Positions 48,001 through 56,288 of a stretch of DNA of 64,000 nucleotides are shown here, in pieces. Each line of letters opens with the position of its first letter. Position 1 is the stretch's first letter. The stretch is from Enoplolaimus lenunculus (Eukaryota; Nematoda; Enoplea; Enoplida; Thoracostomopsidae), in NCBI GenBank assembly GCA_030248215.1, contig JASANG010001901.1:1-64000 (forward strand), read 5' to 3'. The notes under the pieces are model-generated. The model was not told the origin of the DNA. It worked only from the letters and a program-made list of their open reading frames with translations, and made no database searches. Both the position numbers and the translations under genes were made by a program.

Positions 48001-48554
48001 AAATTTGATAAATCCTGTATGTATAATATATAAGGTATTCGGTCGTTTGAAACAAACATCAAACAGTACCGTAAAATTTGTCATTTAAATGAGATTTGTT
48101 CTTGTAAATTTAAAAATAATGTATTTTAGAATACGATTGCAAATATACGGAGTATAGTTAAGCACTATTGTGCTTGGACAAAATCATTTTACTCAAATTC
48201 AAACTTATTTACAAAAAACTTTTAAAATATTTTGTTTCGTCAAATTTTTATCTTTGCCTGCCCCAATGCCCCGTGTAAACTCACCTGAAAACTTTGACGC
48301 GTTTCAAAAAATGGCAAATAAACAAAACTTGCAGCACCGCAAGCGATTGTTGCTAATCCGAGCAAAACTGCAGCAAATCCACAAAAAATCAGCCACAGCT
48401 TTGACTGGCCATATCGTAAGCGTCGTTGGGTACAACGAGCAGTTGAGTTTACTACAGTATCACTTTCGTCATTAATGTCTGCAGACGCAAACCCATTACT
48501 GGGTGCAACTATTCGGTGAGTGTCTTCTGACGTATCAAGTTCTAATCGTTCCAT
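39083..48554 (-). CDS. Large tandem tetraspan (CD20-like) membrane protein
   Basis: Exons, 5' to 3': 48554..48285, 47493..47144, 46877..46730, an uncertain exon near 46530-46400, 46314..46209, 46131..45928, 44603..44358, 43512..43358, 42711..42497, 41885..41781, 40916..40751, 39531..39083. All junctions except those of the uncertain exon agree in phase; about 830 aa. A short cytosolic N-terminus (MERLELDTSEDTHR) is followed by about sixteen hydrophobic segments forming four repeats: helix 1 preceded by basic residues (RVRIMVGMVQVTLGVAV, RLKLSIIGFVQICLGIM), helix 2 ending S-G/A-x-x-x-x-x-x (TGALSLSARKHPLL, SGGIQMTTTHRGSPPLL), helix 3, an extracellular loop with possible N-glycosylation, and helix 4. 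This pattern resembles CD20/MS4A-like tetraspans. The fusion of about four modules is not one I recognise. C-terminal tail of about 60 acidic residues. Function unknown. Near 46.4 kb the membrane-like frame (AGLIAMIYPLAFWDPPLRR) does not join in phase. Confidence 0.75.
39622..39829. mobile_element. GAGTC introner-like MITE, copy A
   Basis: Termini CACTGCAAAAAACGG and TTTTTTGCAGTG, palindromic interior of GAGTCAAATTGACTC-type arms. 208 bp, followed by TA. In the last intron of the tetraspan gene. The donor-like site is altered to GTGACT. Confidence 0.85.
40032..40252. mobile_element. GAGTC introner-like MITE, copy B
   Basis: Left end CACTGCAAAAAATGGTGAGT with an intact ATG/GTGAGT site, right end CACCATTTTTTGTAGTG. 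Same intron as copy A. Arms are highly complementary. Confidence 0.9.
40466..40735. mobile_element. tRNA-Gly-like SINE/MITE hybrid, copy 2
   Basis: Inverted termini TTAACCCTTTAACTC and GTGAAAAAGGGTTAA. A-box-like TAGTTGAGTGG and degraded B box; CACCTCCCAC between. About 270 bp. Confidence 0.75.
40958..41142. mobile_element. CCTAAG/TTAGGC MITE, copy in tetraspan intron
   Basis: Left end GGGCCAATGTTACACTAAGG, right end CCTTAAAGTAACATGGGCC; repeated CCTAAACCTAAGCCTAAGC inside and ACCCACCAGAAACCTGG near the right end. Confidence 0.8.
41541..41713. mobile_element. GGAACGCCCC element, copy 4
   Basis: CTGGAACGCCCCACATACG start, ACACGTGATTGTTTTTTG and CTTTCGCTAACTTTGCAC inside. Ends about 70 bp before the exon at 41781. 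Confidence 0.65.
42034..42253. mobile_element. GAGTC introner-like MITE, copy C
   Basis: TA flanks both ends (TA-CACTGC...GCAGTG-TA). ATG/GTGAGT donor-like site near the left end; 220 bp with near-perfect arms. In the intron between exons 42711..42497 and 41885..41781. Confidence 0.92.
42850..42970 (+). mobile_element. tRNA-Gly-like SINE/MITE hybrid, copy 3 (3' half)
   Basis: TAGCTCAGTGG A box, CGCCTCCCACCCGTGAG anticodon-like arm, then the shared tail ending ATGTGAGAAAGTGTTAA. It lacks the left half. Confidence 0.7.
42997..43264. mobile_element. tRNA-Gly-like SINE/MITE hybrid, copy 4, complete
   Basis: Inverted termini TTAACCCTTTCACTCG and GTGAGAAAGGGTTAA enclose GTGTATACTATGAGCAACT, AGACGTGAGAACCCCCTCGG, TAGCTGAGTGG and CGCCTCCCACCCGAGAG. 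Best copy for defining the family. Confidence 0.8.
43511..43729. mobile_element. GAGTC introner-like MITE, copy D, supplying a splice acceptor
   Basis: TA on both sides; termini CACTGTAAAAAATGG and TTTTTTGCAGTG. Read on the minus strand the low end is CCATTTTTTACAG followed by TG and the TA target site; the exon 43512..43358 starts at this TG in the phase required by the previous exon. Confidence 0.9.
43930..44137. mobile_element. GTATTCTCAAATG stem-loop MITE, copy 3
   Basis: CGTATTCTCAAGTGTATGTAG and CGTTTGAGAGTATACG inverted termini; inner CCAGTTGGTGATAGG and CTAACTGATGATAG. Same intron as copy D. Confidence 0.8.
44853..45030. mobile_element. CTGTAGTGACC-family fragment
   Basis: Internal family sequence (ACTCCGTATCCGG, TAGAGTCCATAAATG, GCATAAATGACTCCAGG) without clear termini. 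Confidence 0.6.
45430..45930. repeat. A-rich minisatellite, unit about 33 bp
   Basis: About thirteen copies of AAAAATGAGGAAAAATGC-AAAAAAGATGAATATTT. The array runs to 45921, directly against the donor (GTTAAC) of the minus-strand exon 46131..45928. Lys-rich open frames in it are not genes. Confidence 0.9.
47601..47953. mobile_element. GGCGCTATA-family MITE with a GC-rich VNTR
   Basis: Left end GGCTTGCGCTATACTTGACG, right end AAGTATAGCGCAACCC, inverted. The interior is a tandem array of about 18 bp (GGTGACGGACGGCGCCGTAC), about nine copies. GC content far above the surroundings. Lies in intron 1 of the tetraspan gene. Confidence 0.85.
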
Positions 48555-49361
48555 ATTGAAATAGATTTTAGTGCAAAAATGTTCAATTTATATTGAAAAT
48601 AAGATTGTGAGCATATATAAATTGAATGAAATGGTTACACGTCAGCAGTATGAACAGTTGCGGTGTTAACTTTCTTTTTTCATTTTTGACAAAATTATAT
48701 TTAATTTAGTTTATTTTCTACATTATTTTAGTTCTTTTTTTATTAATTATTCATTATCGATTAATAACACTGGTATGGTATCTAAAACAGGCTCAAATCC
48801 TGCTGTTGTTATATAAGCAACTTGACGGTGCAATTGTTTGCAAAACCGCTTGTTTTTGTACAAAAATTGTAGTGCGGCTTGTGTAAAATAGGTTTAATAA
48901 GTTTTAGATTTACATAATTTTTTAATAGAATTTTATTTCATTTGAAATTGAAGTTTGAAATGTTTTGATTTGTACATCAATTACATTTCAAATAATGTAA
49001 GATTTTAGGTTAATTCAAAACAAAAAAGACAAAAAAACTAGCGAAGTTTTGTCAAAAATCATAAAATAGTTGTAAAATATATTTATTTTACATAAAATAT
49101 TCGACGCAATAAAGTATAATATTAAACAATGCGCAAAAGTAAAAGTTATTTGTGAAAAATATAAACTTTGCAAAAAGACCTTGGGATCTGTTATTTTGTA
49201 TTACAAAAATTATATCAAATTTACAGATAAAATACGCAATTGAATGCAAAACTGCTAACAGGCATTTTTATATGTAATCGATATTAAACAGTAGAAAAAT
49301 GTAGATATGTCAAAGTAATGTTTAAAATACGTTTTAACAATTCATAGGGTTGTTTTGAGTA
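48555..49361. other. No gene seen; upstream of the tetraspan gene
   Basis: AT-rich, no exon or clear repeat. Would hold the promoter and 5' UTR of the minus-strand gene starting at 48554. Confidence 0.4.
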
Positions 49362-49434
49362 GTAAGCCTAAACCTAAGCCTAAGCCTAACCTTAAGCCTA
49401 AGCCTAAGCCTAAGCTTAAGCCTAACCTTGCCTA
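49362..49434. repeat. GCCTAA (TTAGGC) short array
   Basis: About eleven units of CCTAAG/CCTAA in a row (TAAGCCTAAGCC), without recognisable MITE termini on either side. Confidence 0.8.
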
Positions 49435-49794
49435 TTAAATGACTTAAAAATCAAGTTTGTTTTGAAGAATTAGAATCCGCTTATATGCAGACATAACCGA
49501 TTTTTGTTTTTAAATAAAGTTTTCGCGTTAACTCTGCCTTACGTTTAAAAACTTAAGCAATTTTGATAAATAATTTCGAAAATTGAAATTTCTGTCCCTG
49601 CGACTGGTGAAAATTTGATCACAATTTAAAGAATTATTTTTGCTAACACTTTGCAATCAACAAAATAGCGTTACTTTAAGTATGACATGAGTGTATATAC
49701 ATACATGTATAAATATATATTGCTACAATACTAAGGATAATTTTTGCCATTAAGCGACTAATATTAGTTTTTTGAATTGTGAAGATTAAAATTT

Positions 49795-49870
49795 TGACTT
49801 AATTTATATTTCGGACAAGCCAATGTCGGAAACAGTCACTTTGAGTCACAATTTTTAGCAACGTATATAT
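49795..49870. mobile_element. GAGTC MITE fragment
   Basis: ACAAGCCAATGTCGGAAAC, AGTCACTTTGAGTCAC and TTTTTAGCAACGTA are diverged remains of one arm; flanked by an inverted pair ATTAGTTTTTTGAATTGTG / CACAATGCAAAAGCTAAT. Confidence 0.4.
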
Positions 49871-50530
49871 AAATTACGCCAAAATTTTAATCTTCACAAT
49901 GCAAAAGCTAATATCAGTTGCTTACAAACAAAAATTATCCTTGGTATCGAAACAATCAACAAAATAGTTCCAATGACACGCGTAAACTATACTTTAACTA
50001 CCCAAATATCCACTACCGTAAAACTAGAAACCATCAACACACGACCCTGGAAACAACGCACACCCTAAATACGCACATGAACTCAATATATGTATAATTT
50101 AAAGCGTTAAGTAGTAGTATTTACTCGTTGGGCCTATATGCTTACGTGTCCGGAGCTGTAGCCAGAAGGGCCATGAAGACAGAGCCGTCCCAGAAAGAAT
50201 TTTTCCCACCGTAGAAAATTTTCAACCTTGCTTGTACACCGTTGAAAACCTTTTTGTGCCCCCTACAAATATAACCTCCCCCCCCTAGCAAGGTGAGCTG
50301 AGTACAGGCTTGATTCAGCAGCTTGTTCAAATAGTAGACATTTTACCTAAACCAGACCACAGGGTAATACATAAATACGCTATACGCTAGTTGTAGGTTG
50401 GCACACCTTGTCACTTGTGTACTGATATTTGAATAAGGCACGCATTTCTCATTCAGCCATACATATCATTTGCCAGACTGCTGTGAGAAAATTGTGAAAA
50501 ATTACAACTGTTAAGAGGATCAACAAACAA

Positions 50531-50640
50531 GTACTGTAGTGACCCGAATAAGAGGGTGTGGGGTAATAAGAGAGGGGTCCCCCTATGTTGAGTCCAATCA
50601 ATAGGAGTCCGTATGCCTAATAAGAGTCCGTAAGCAGTCT
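50531..50640. mobile_element. CTGTAGTGACC-family MITE fragment (left end)
   Basis: TACTGTAGTGACCCGAATAAG, AATAGGAGTCCGTA and CTAATAAGAGTCCG present; the right part is missing. Confidence 0.7.
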
Positions 50641-52109
50641 CGTTGTTGTTAACTTGAATCTCTTTTGATTAACTGTTACTAACAATAAAGTATTGGCGTT
50701 GCGTTGAAAACTTTTATTGCAACAAAATTTAATGTTGATTTTCCATCAGTGAAATACGTAAATGACCGTATATATTTTGGATATCTTTCTGGTATTTTAG
50801 TCTTGGTTCACCAACAACACTTTACGATCTCATACTCAGCAATTTGCTGTAGCAATTTTACTTGGTCAATTCATCGTTTCTAAAAGCGTTCCAAAAACAG
50901 TTGTCGCCGTTTAAAATCCACGCCGAAAAATTGATTCATTACAGAAAACTTTATTGCAAAAAGATCAAAAATAAGTAAGAACTTACATATCGGAAATATT
51001 AGCAACTGGTAATCCGTAGTTGCATACATGTGCAATACTCTCTTAAAATACACTGTGTTTTGGCGTATGTTTAGAAAGATTTGTTCAAGCAAGTCTTGTA
51101 CTTAAGTGTTGAAACTCGATTAACAATTGTGCATTCAATTCGAATACAAATTGGTTAGCCAGTTTGGGTCCGATAGGAATGACGGATCCTGGAATCCATC
51201 ATCCGCAGACGAAAATACGCGTCTCAGATTGATGCCTGCTTTAGACAATATACAAGTTATATACATGGTAAATTATACGCATAAAGCTATCAGGCTTCGT
51301 CTTATATAATAACAACACAACGAAAAAGTAAACAACAATCTTCTATCTTCAGAATTTTTCACTCAAAAGTATACAAGCAAATTTGCATATAAAATACAAA
51401 TCTGCTGAAACGCTGCTCAAAATATGTATCTGAGGCGTTCCAGCGTTAATATATACATATAGGTTAAGCGTGAAGTAATTGCTCAAATGCTCACCGTCAT
51501 GCTACTTAACAGTGGCGGTTCCAGAAATACCTGAAACGGGTATTGAGATATAATGCTGGAATAACCTCGCGAGCGAATCGAGTGGAAGAGCCAAACGCAT
51601 TTTAGTGCTAAACCTTAATACAAAATCTTAGTTTTGATCCCTGTTCGAAGGCCTGGGCCGTGGTGCCTCCTCTTGGATTCTCCAGCGCTATGTAGGTCGC
51701 AGACGGCTGACTAATAAAACAAGTCCGTGTTATGTTTCGTGCGACTTGCTTTTGTGTCTGGAGTTATCACAATAATTTATCACGGCAGCGCACCTGCGTT
51801 TATATTCATTCAGAATATTTTCTACTTTTGTAAAGGTAATAAGGTCTGCCAATAGAAACCAAGAAATAAATATTTATTTCGGCCAATCAAATCATGCCCG
51901 TAACAGTAGTGAATGCATATTCCTAAGCGTAAGCGTAAGCGGAACCATAATCTTGCTCCATGGAAGTCTGACGCGAAAGAACGGTCCGCCCTAATCTATA
52001 CATGGATATCGGATTGGACCCGAAAAACACCAAAAACAACAAACAAAAAAAAATATACTGCAGGCCGGCCTCATGGCTTGAAACAGCATCACTTGTGCGA
52101 GAATGCATA

Positions 52110-52175
52110 TATTATTATATATATTATATATAGAATATATTACATATATAATATATATACATATATATAACATAT
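52110..52175. repeat. AT dinucleotide-rich microsatellite
   Basis: ATATATTATATATAGAAT-type simple sequence. Confidence 0.85.
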
Positions 52176-52498
52176 TTATAAACTTAAACAACTTCAAAAT
52201 TAAATCTAAAAATCTCATAGTAGCATATATAATGTAATATACGCAGTCATCCAGTGCAGATAGCACTCGTTTTTCGTACGTATATGCAGTATAGTAACAG
52301 GGATTTTAGGGAATCTAAACATTTATTGTATGTAAAAGGGTTGTGGATATGCATTTTCATCTGTTGAAACAGTCAGCAAGTCGAACCGTACAGCAAGCAT
52401 CACAAGAGCCTTTATAATTTACAGTTCAAAGTCAATTTTAATAGGAAATTTTAACTTCAAATGATCACAGTTTCAATATTTCAATTCTAGTTGCCATT

Positions 52499-52633
52499 TC
52501 ACGGATCGGTCTCAAGATATGGCGCATACAGCTTAAATGGATGCTTATCAACCAGAATCCTGTGAATTTTATTATTCTTCAAGTGTTTGAACAGTGCTGA
52601 TACAGGCCTGTTATACGTAATTTCTGTTTTAGT
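52499..52633 (-). CDS. Orphan terminal exon of an unknown gene
   Basis: Acceptor ATATTGTAG then 44 codons and TGA. The peptide (TEITYNRPVSALFKHLKNNK..., ...HRILVDKHPFKLYAPYLETDP) has an amphipathic, protein-like composition. The stretch LFKHLKNNKIHRILVD recalls the end of a CBS domain, but this is a weak resemblance. No upstream exons were identified between here and the SOD gene. If real, the gene runs right to left and its 5' part lies among the repeats at 52.7-56 kb. Confidence 0.4.
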   Translation of the reverse strand, partial: TKTEITYNRPVSALFKHLKNNKIHRILVDKHPFKLYAPYLETDP

Positions 52634-52682
52634 CTACAATATCAACAAAAAATACCGCTAGCTATACACTAGCGAGTCTATA

Positions 52683-52870
52683 GTTGTCATATTAAAATCG
52701 TAAAATCCCTTCTATTATACAATTTTTCCCCATCAGAAAATTGGCACACATGTAGCATTACAGTAAAAATTGCGTTTCATAACAACTGCAAGCCCGCCCT
52801 GTTCGCGGTCAGAAATTTCTGGATCTGTCGCTGGCAGCATTATGCTAAATAAATTTCTAGAGCCGTATAT
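52683..52870. repeat. Dispersed repeat shared with 60690-60830
   Basis: Both copies have CCATCAGAAAATT, GCGTTTCATAACA, GGTCAGAAATT/CGTCAGAAATT and GGATC(T/C)G(T/C)CG in the same order. Nature unknown. Confidence 0.5.
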
Positions 52871-53139
52871 AAAAGCGTAAATTTTAGAACGTTTGGGTAT
52901 CGGTGCCAAATTAGCGCCCCTGCCCCCCAAAACATCAATTCGGGGCATACGTAAAGGTGTCCAGCTTGTCAACGCTGGCCAGGTTTTTTACTGTTGTAAC
53001 CGCAGTTATAAACTTAATATCATATTTTCTCTAACAGATCAATTCAAACTATGCGATTTTGTATTGGCATTGAAAAATGTGTAATTTTTCGTTCACTTCA
53101 CACACGCCAAATATTTCGTTTATTGCGGCCAATGTAAGG

Positions 53140-53322
53140 AACAGGGGCGGAACAGTATTATAAGCATATTCTAAGCCTTAGCCTAAGCCAAAAACCTAAG
53201 CGTAAGAATGAGCATATTCCTAAGCGTAAGCCCAAACCTAAAGCTTAAACCTAAACCTAAGCGTAAGAATGAGTATATTCCTAAGCCTAAGCCTAAAGCT
53301 TAAGCCTAATTCTAAGCGTAAG
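53140..53322. mobile_element. CCTAAG/TTAGGC MITE, extended repeat copy
   Basis: GGAACAGGGGCGGAACAG left end and three blocks of AAGCGTAAGAATGAG(C/T)ATATTCCTAAG followed by CCTAAGCCTAAAGC. Confidence 0.65.
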
Positions 53323-53677
53323 AAGGGGGTCTGGCGTTTGAAAAAACGTGTAAATGGGTGAAGATTTTTAACCTGCGCTGCGCTTTAGAAGCCGAACTTT
53401 TATTTTTTACCAGCAAAATGCCCGCGCAAAATTTCTTTACCCATTATTACCCACTTTTACCCGCGCAAGATTACTTTACTGTTACCCGCTTTTACTCGTA
53501 ATTATTTTTTCTTCTGCGTTAATACAATTGTGTAATTTTACAGTCCATTTTAAAATCTCAAGTTTTTCAACGCTACCTGGTTTTAAATTATTCGTGAAAA
53601 TTTTAGGCGGAATAAAACTTAACCAATATTTACCGGCATTTTGAAATTCTTTACCCGTGGGTACACGTGTCTTTTCG

Positions 53678-54205
53678 GTTATCCCCCAAGCCAGCGTTTG
53701 CCTAATAACGGTGGTATTTTAAATTTTTTTGCACATTTGGGGTTCTTGTGACCTCACCTGATCATTCCACGCCCAAATTTGACTTTTTCAAAATTCGATT
53801 TTAAGGTTCCAGACTCCCTCGGACCCAAGAAAATGTCAAAAATTTAGACAAATTATATACCATTGGACGCAGCTGACCGCGCTCAGATTAATGGTGACAT
53901 ATTCTTAACAATCAGACGTCTGGCTAACCAGTTATGATCAAATTACTGATCTGGCACCGTCCAAAATGTTGGATGTTAGCTTTCTAATTATAACGCAAGC
54001 TGTGTCCAAATGGTATATAATTTGTCGAACTTTCAAATAATTTTTTGTGTCCGTGGGGGCCAAGTGGGATCTTAAAAAAATCGAATTTTTCAAAAATTCT
54101 AATTTCGGCATGGAATGATCAGGGAAGGTCATAAGAACATCAAATATGCAAAAATTTTCAAAATCCAACCATTTTTGGGCAAATGCCTGCTGGGGTGATA
54201 ACCGA
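53678..54205. mobile_element. 528-bp palindromic element
   Basis: Termini CGGTTATCCCCCAAGCCAGC and GCTGGGGTGATAACCG, inverted. Arms share (inverted) CACATTTGGGGTTCTTGTGACC / GGTCATAAGAACATC, TGATCATTCCA / TGGAATGATCA and TTTTTCAAAATTCGATTT / AAATCGAATTTTTCAAAAA. Confidence 0.85.
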
Positions 54206-55069
54206 ACAGACCCGAGCAATTACATGCGTCAAAAGTTCCTTGTTTATGTAACCTTTTGGAGGCCCAACAATTACCACATTGATTTGTAACAAAAATTTGG
54301 TTCTAAGCTATTAAATTGACATTGCCAAACACTTTTAAACTTAAAAATTGATAAAAATAAACACAAATTCTATATTAATCTGCCGAATTCTCAAAATTAA
54401 AAACGCAGTAGTATTTTGCGAAGGACACACAGTCAGACTGTATACAAAAATTTTCAAAAATATATAAATTTTACACATTGTGCAAACGCAACGCGCAATA
54501 CATAACAGTGCAAAATGCAAAAACACACAACGCACGGCCGTGTGTGTATTGCGCTTTGCAAACTGCAATTTTAGTTGCACTCTGGTGATGCGCTAGCGTT
54601 AACTGCGTGTTGTTCTATCGCTACAATTTGATAACTCGCCACTCCAAGCGAACAACAACACTGATACGCACGTCAACACTCATTTCGTGAGCTTTGATAT
54701 ATTTTGGATTTCAAACATAAAAACAAAGTTTAAATTTAAAATTCAAATTTCAATGACCGGTTGAGTTACAGTTGCGAGCAAAAAAAGACACAATTTCAAC
54801 TATGAATAAACTAGAAAAGCTGCTCAGATTTGACACGGGGCAGAGCACGGATTTCAGTTCGTGATGGTATAAACTTAACCACATTTTAACCGTCAGGATA
54901 GTAAATTGTTGTTGATCATTGATAAACAACATTTTGTTGTGTCCCCACAAGGTTTGAGACGGGATATTTTTGTCCATCCACTCCGTACGGTGCTGGATAT
55001 TGATGGTATGTGACTCAAATATTTACAGCCTGTGGTAACAGCACGTTGTTGTGACGGATCATGTGAAAA

Positions 55070-55200
55070 TCAGGGGTGGAACGTTTTTGCGGGACTGAAA
55101 CGGTACGAGTTTAAGGCTTAGATCAATTTTTTTCATCTGGTTTTAGGCTTAGGCTAAACAATAGGCTCATTTTACGCTTAAGTTTAGGAATATGGTCATA
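55070..55200. mobile_element. CCTAAG/TTAGGC MITE
   Basis: CAGGGGTGGAACG left end, interior GGCTTAGGCTAAACAATAGG; its right end is interrupted by the element at 55204, whose other side is followed by CGGCCCTGTTCTATACATGGCC, the missing right end. A nested insertion. Confidence 0.7.
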
Positions 55201-55203
55201 TAC

Positions 55204-55573
55204 CAGGGTGCAACCGGAGGTGACAAATACCGGAGCCGGATCGGAGGTCAACGAAATCTGTCGGATCCGGAGCCGGACCGAAGGTGAGGCGAAATTAGGT
55301 AGTAACGATGACGGTTAACTAGTTAATTTTAATCAATTTCTGCAATATATATGTTGTCAATTTGTTTGGTTTTACGCTAATTATCTGCGAATTTTCGGAA
55401 ATTCTTTCCTGAAAACTGTGATAAAAGTAAAAACACAACACGTTCATACAGATAAATTTTGCATAATTATGCAAAATTTCACTACCGAAATTGGCGGAAC
55501 TTCGGGCAAAATTTTACTGGAGCCGGAGGCCGATTTTCTGCCGAAGCCGGAGGTAGACCTCCGGATGTACCCT
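55204..55573. mobile_element. CCGGAGG-family MITE nested in the previous element
   Basis: Left end CAGGGTGCAACCGGAGG, right end GACCTCCGGATGTACCC, with GGAGCCGGA repeats. Relative of 38218-38580. Confidence 0.75.
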
Positions 55574-56048
55574 TGGTTCTGTTGCGGCCCTGTTCTATAC
55601 ATGGCCCTGTCTACAATAAAATGTTTATTTCGAACGTAGAACGTTCAGTGTGACACAACCGCCCATAATTTAGTTAAATTTTGAACCGCAAGACTAATTG
55701 TGAACGTGATTTTAATTTTTTAACTGATTTGATAAACATTAGTATATATTATACTCGGTATTAACTAAAATATAGTTTTTAGTTTACTTTAATAGCATTC
55801 GAGATATTTTTAGTTTCGCGTAAAAAATCAACGGAATTTCAGCTTCAAAAATGAAATTAATATATCGTAGCATTTTAACCAATTGTATTTAAAGAGTTAC
55901 AATGTTTCTGTCAAAGTTTAAAAAATAAAATATTAAGTATAAAAGATCATAAGTTTATAAAAAAAAATATTAATTTTTGATAAGTAAACTTGTTCAGCCG
56001 GCTGCACCAATTTAAGACAACCATTGGCATTTAATCCAATCAGGGCTC

Positions 56049-56245
56049 GTATTCTCAAATGCGTCTACTACCGATCATAAAAGTTTACTGCTAGGTCTTG
56101 TATTTTTAGAACCAGTAAAGAGTGCGGTTCAAAATTCCAGCGCACTTTTCGTACTTGACTTGTGCTACTTTCGCAATTGCATGCGTTCGTTAGCTTGAAA
56201 ACCTACCGCTGACTGGTGATAGATGCTATACACATTTGAGAATAT
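56049..56245. mobile_element. GTATTCTCAAATG stem-loop MITE, copy 4
   Basis: CTCGTATTCTCAAATGCG and ACATTTGAGAATATGG inverted termini, CCGCTGACTGGTGATAG inner arm. Just 3' of the SOD-like gene. Confidence 0.8.
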
Positions 56246-56288
56246 GGCGCCAGATTTACAAACCAAACTCGAAATAAAATCTATTCAA

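Noticed and set aside
51163-51269. Possible plus-strand exon with QFGSDRNDGSWNPSSADENT
   Set aside because: Has AG and GT at its ends, but no partner exons or recognisable domain.
54941-55006. Possible small plus-strand exon LRRDIFVHPLRTVLDIDG
   Set aside because: Only 65 bp with fair splice sites; chance occurrence cannot be excluded and no neighbours join it.
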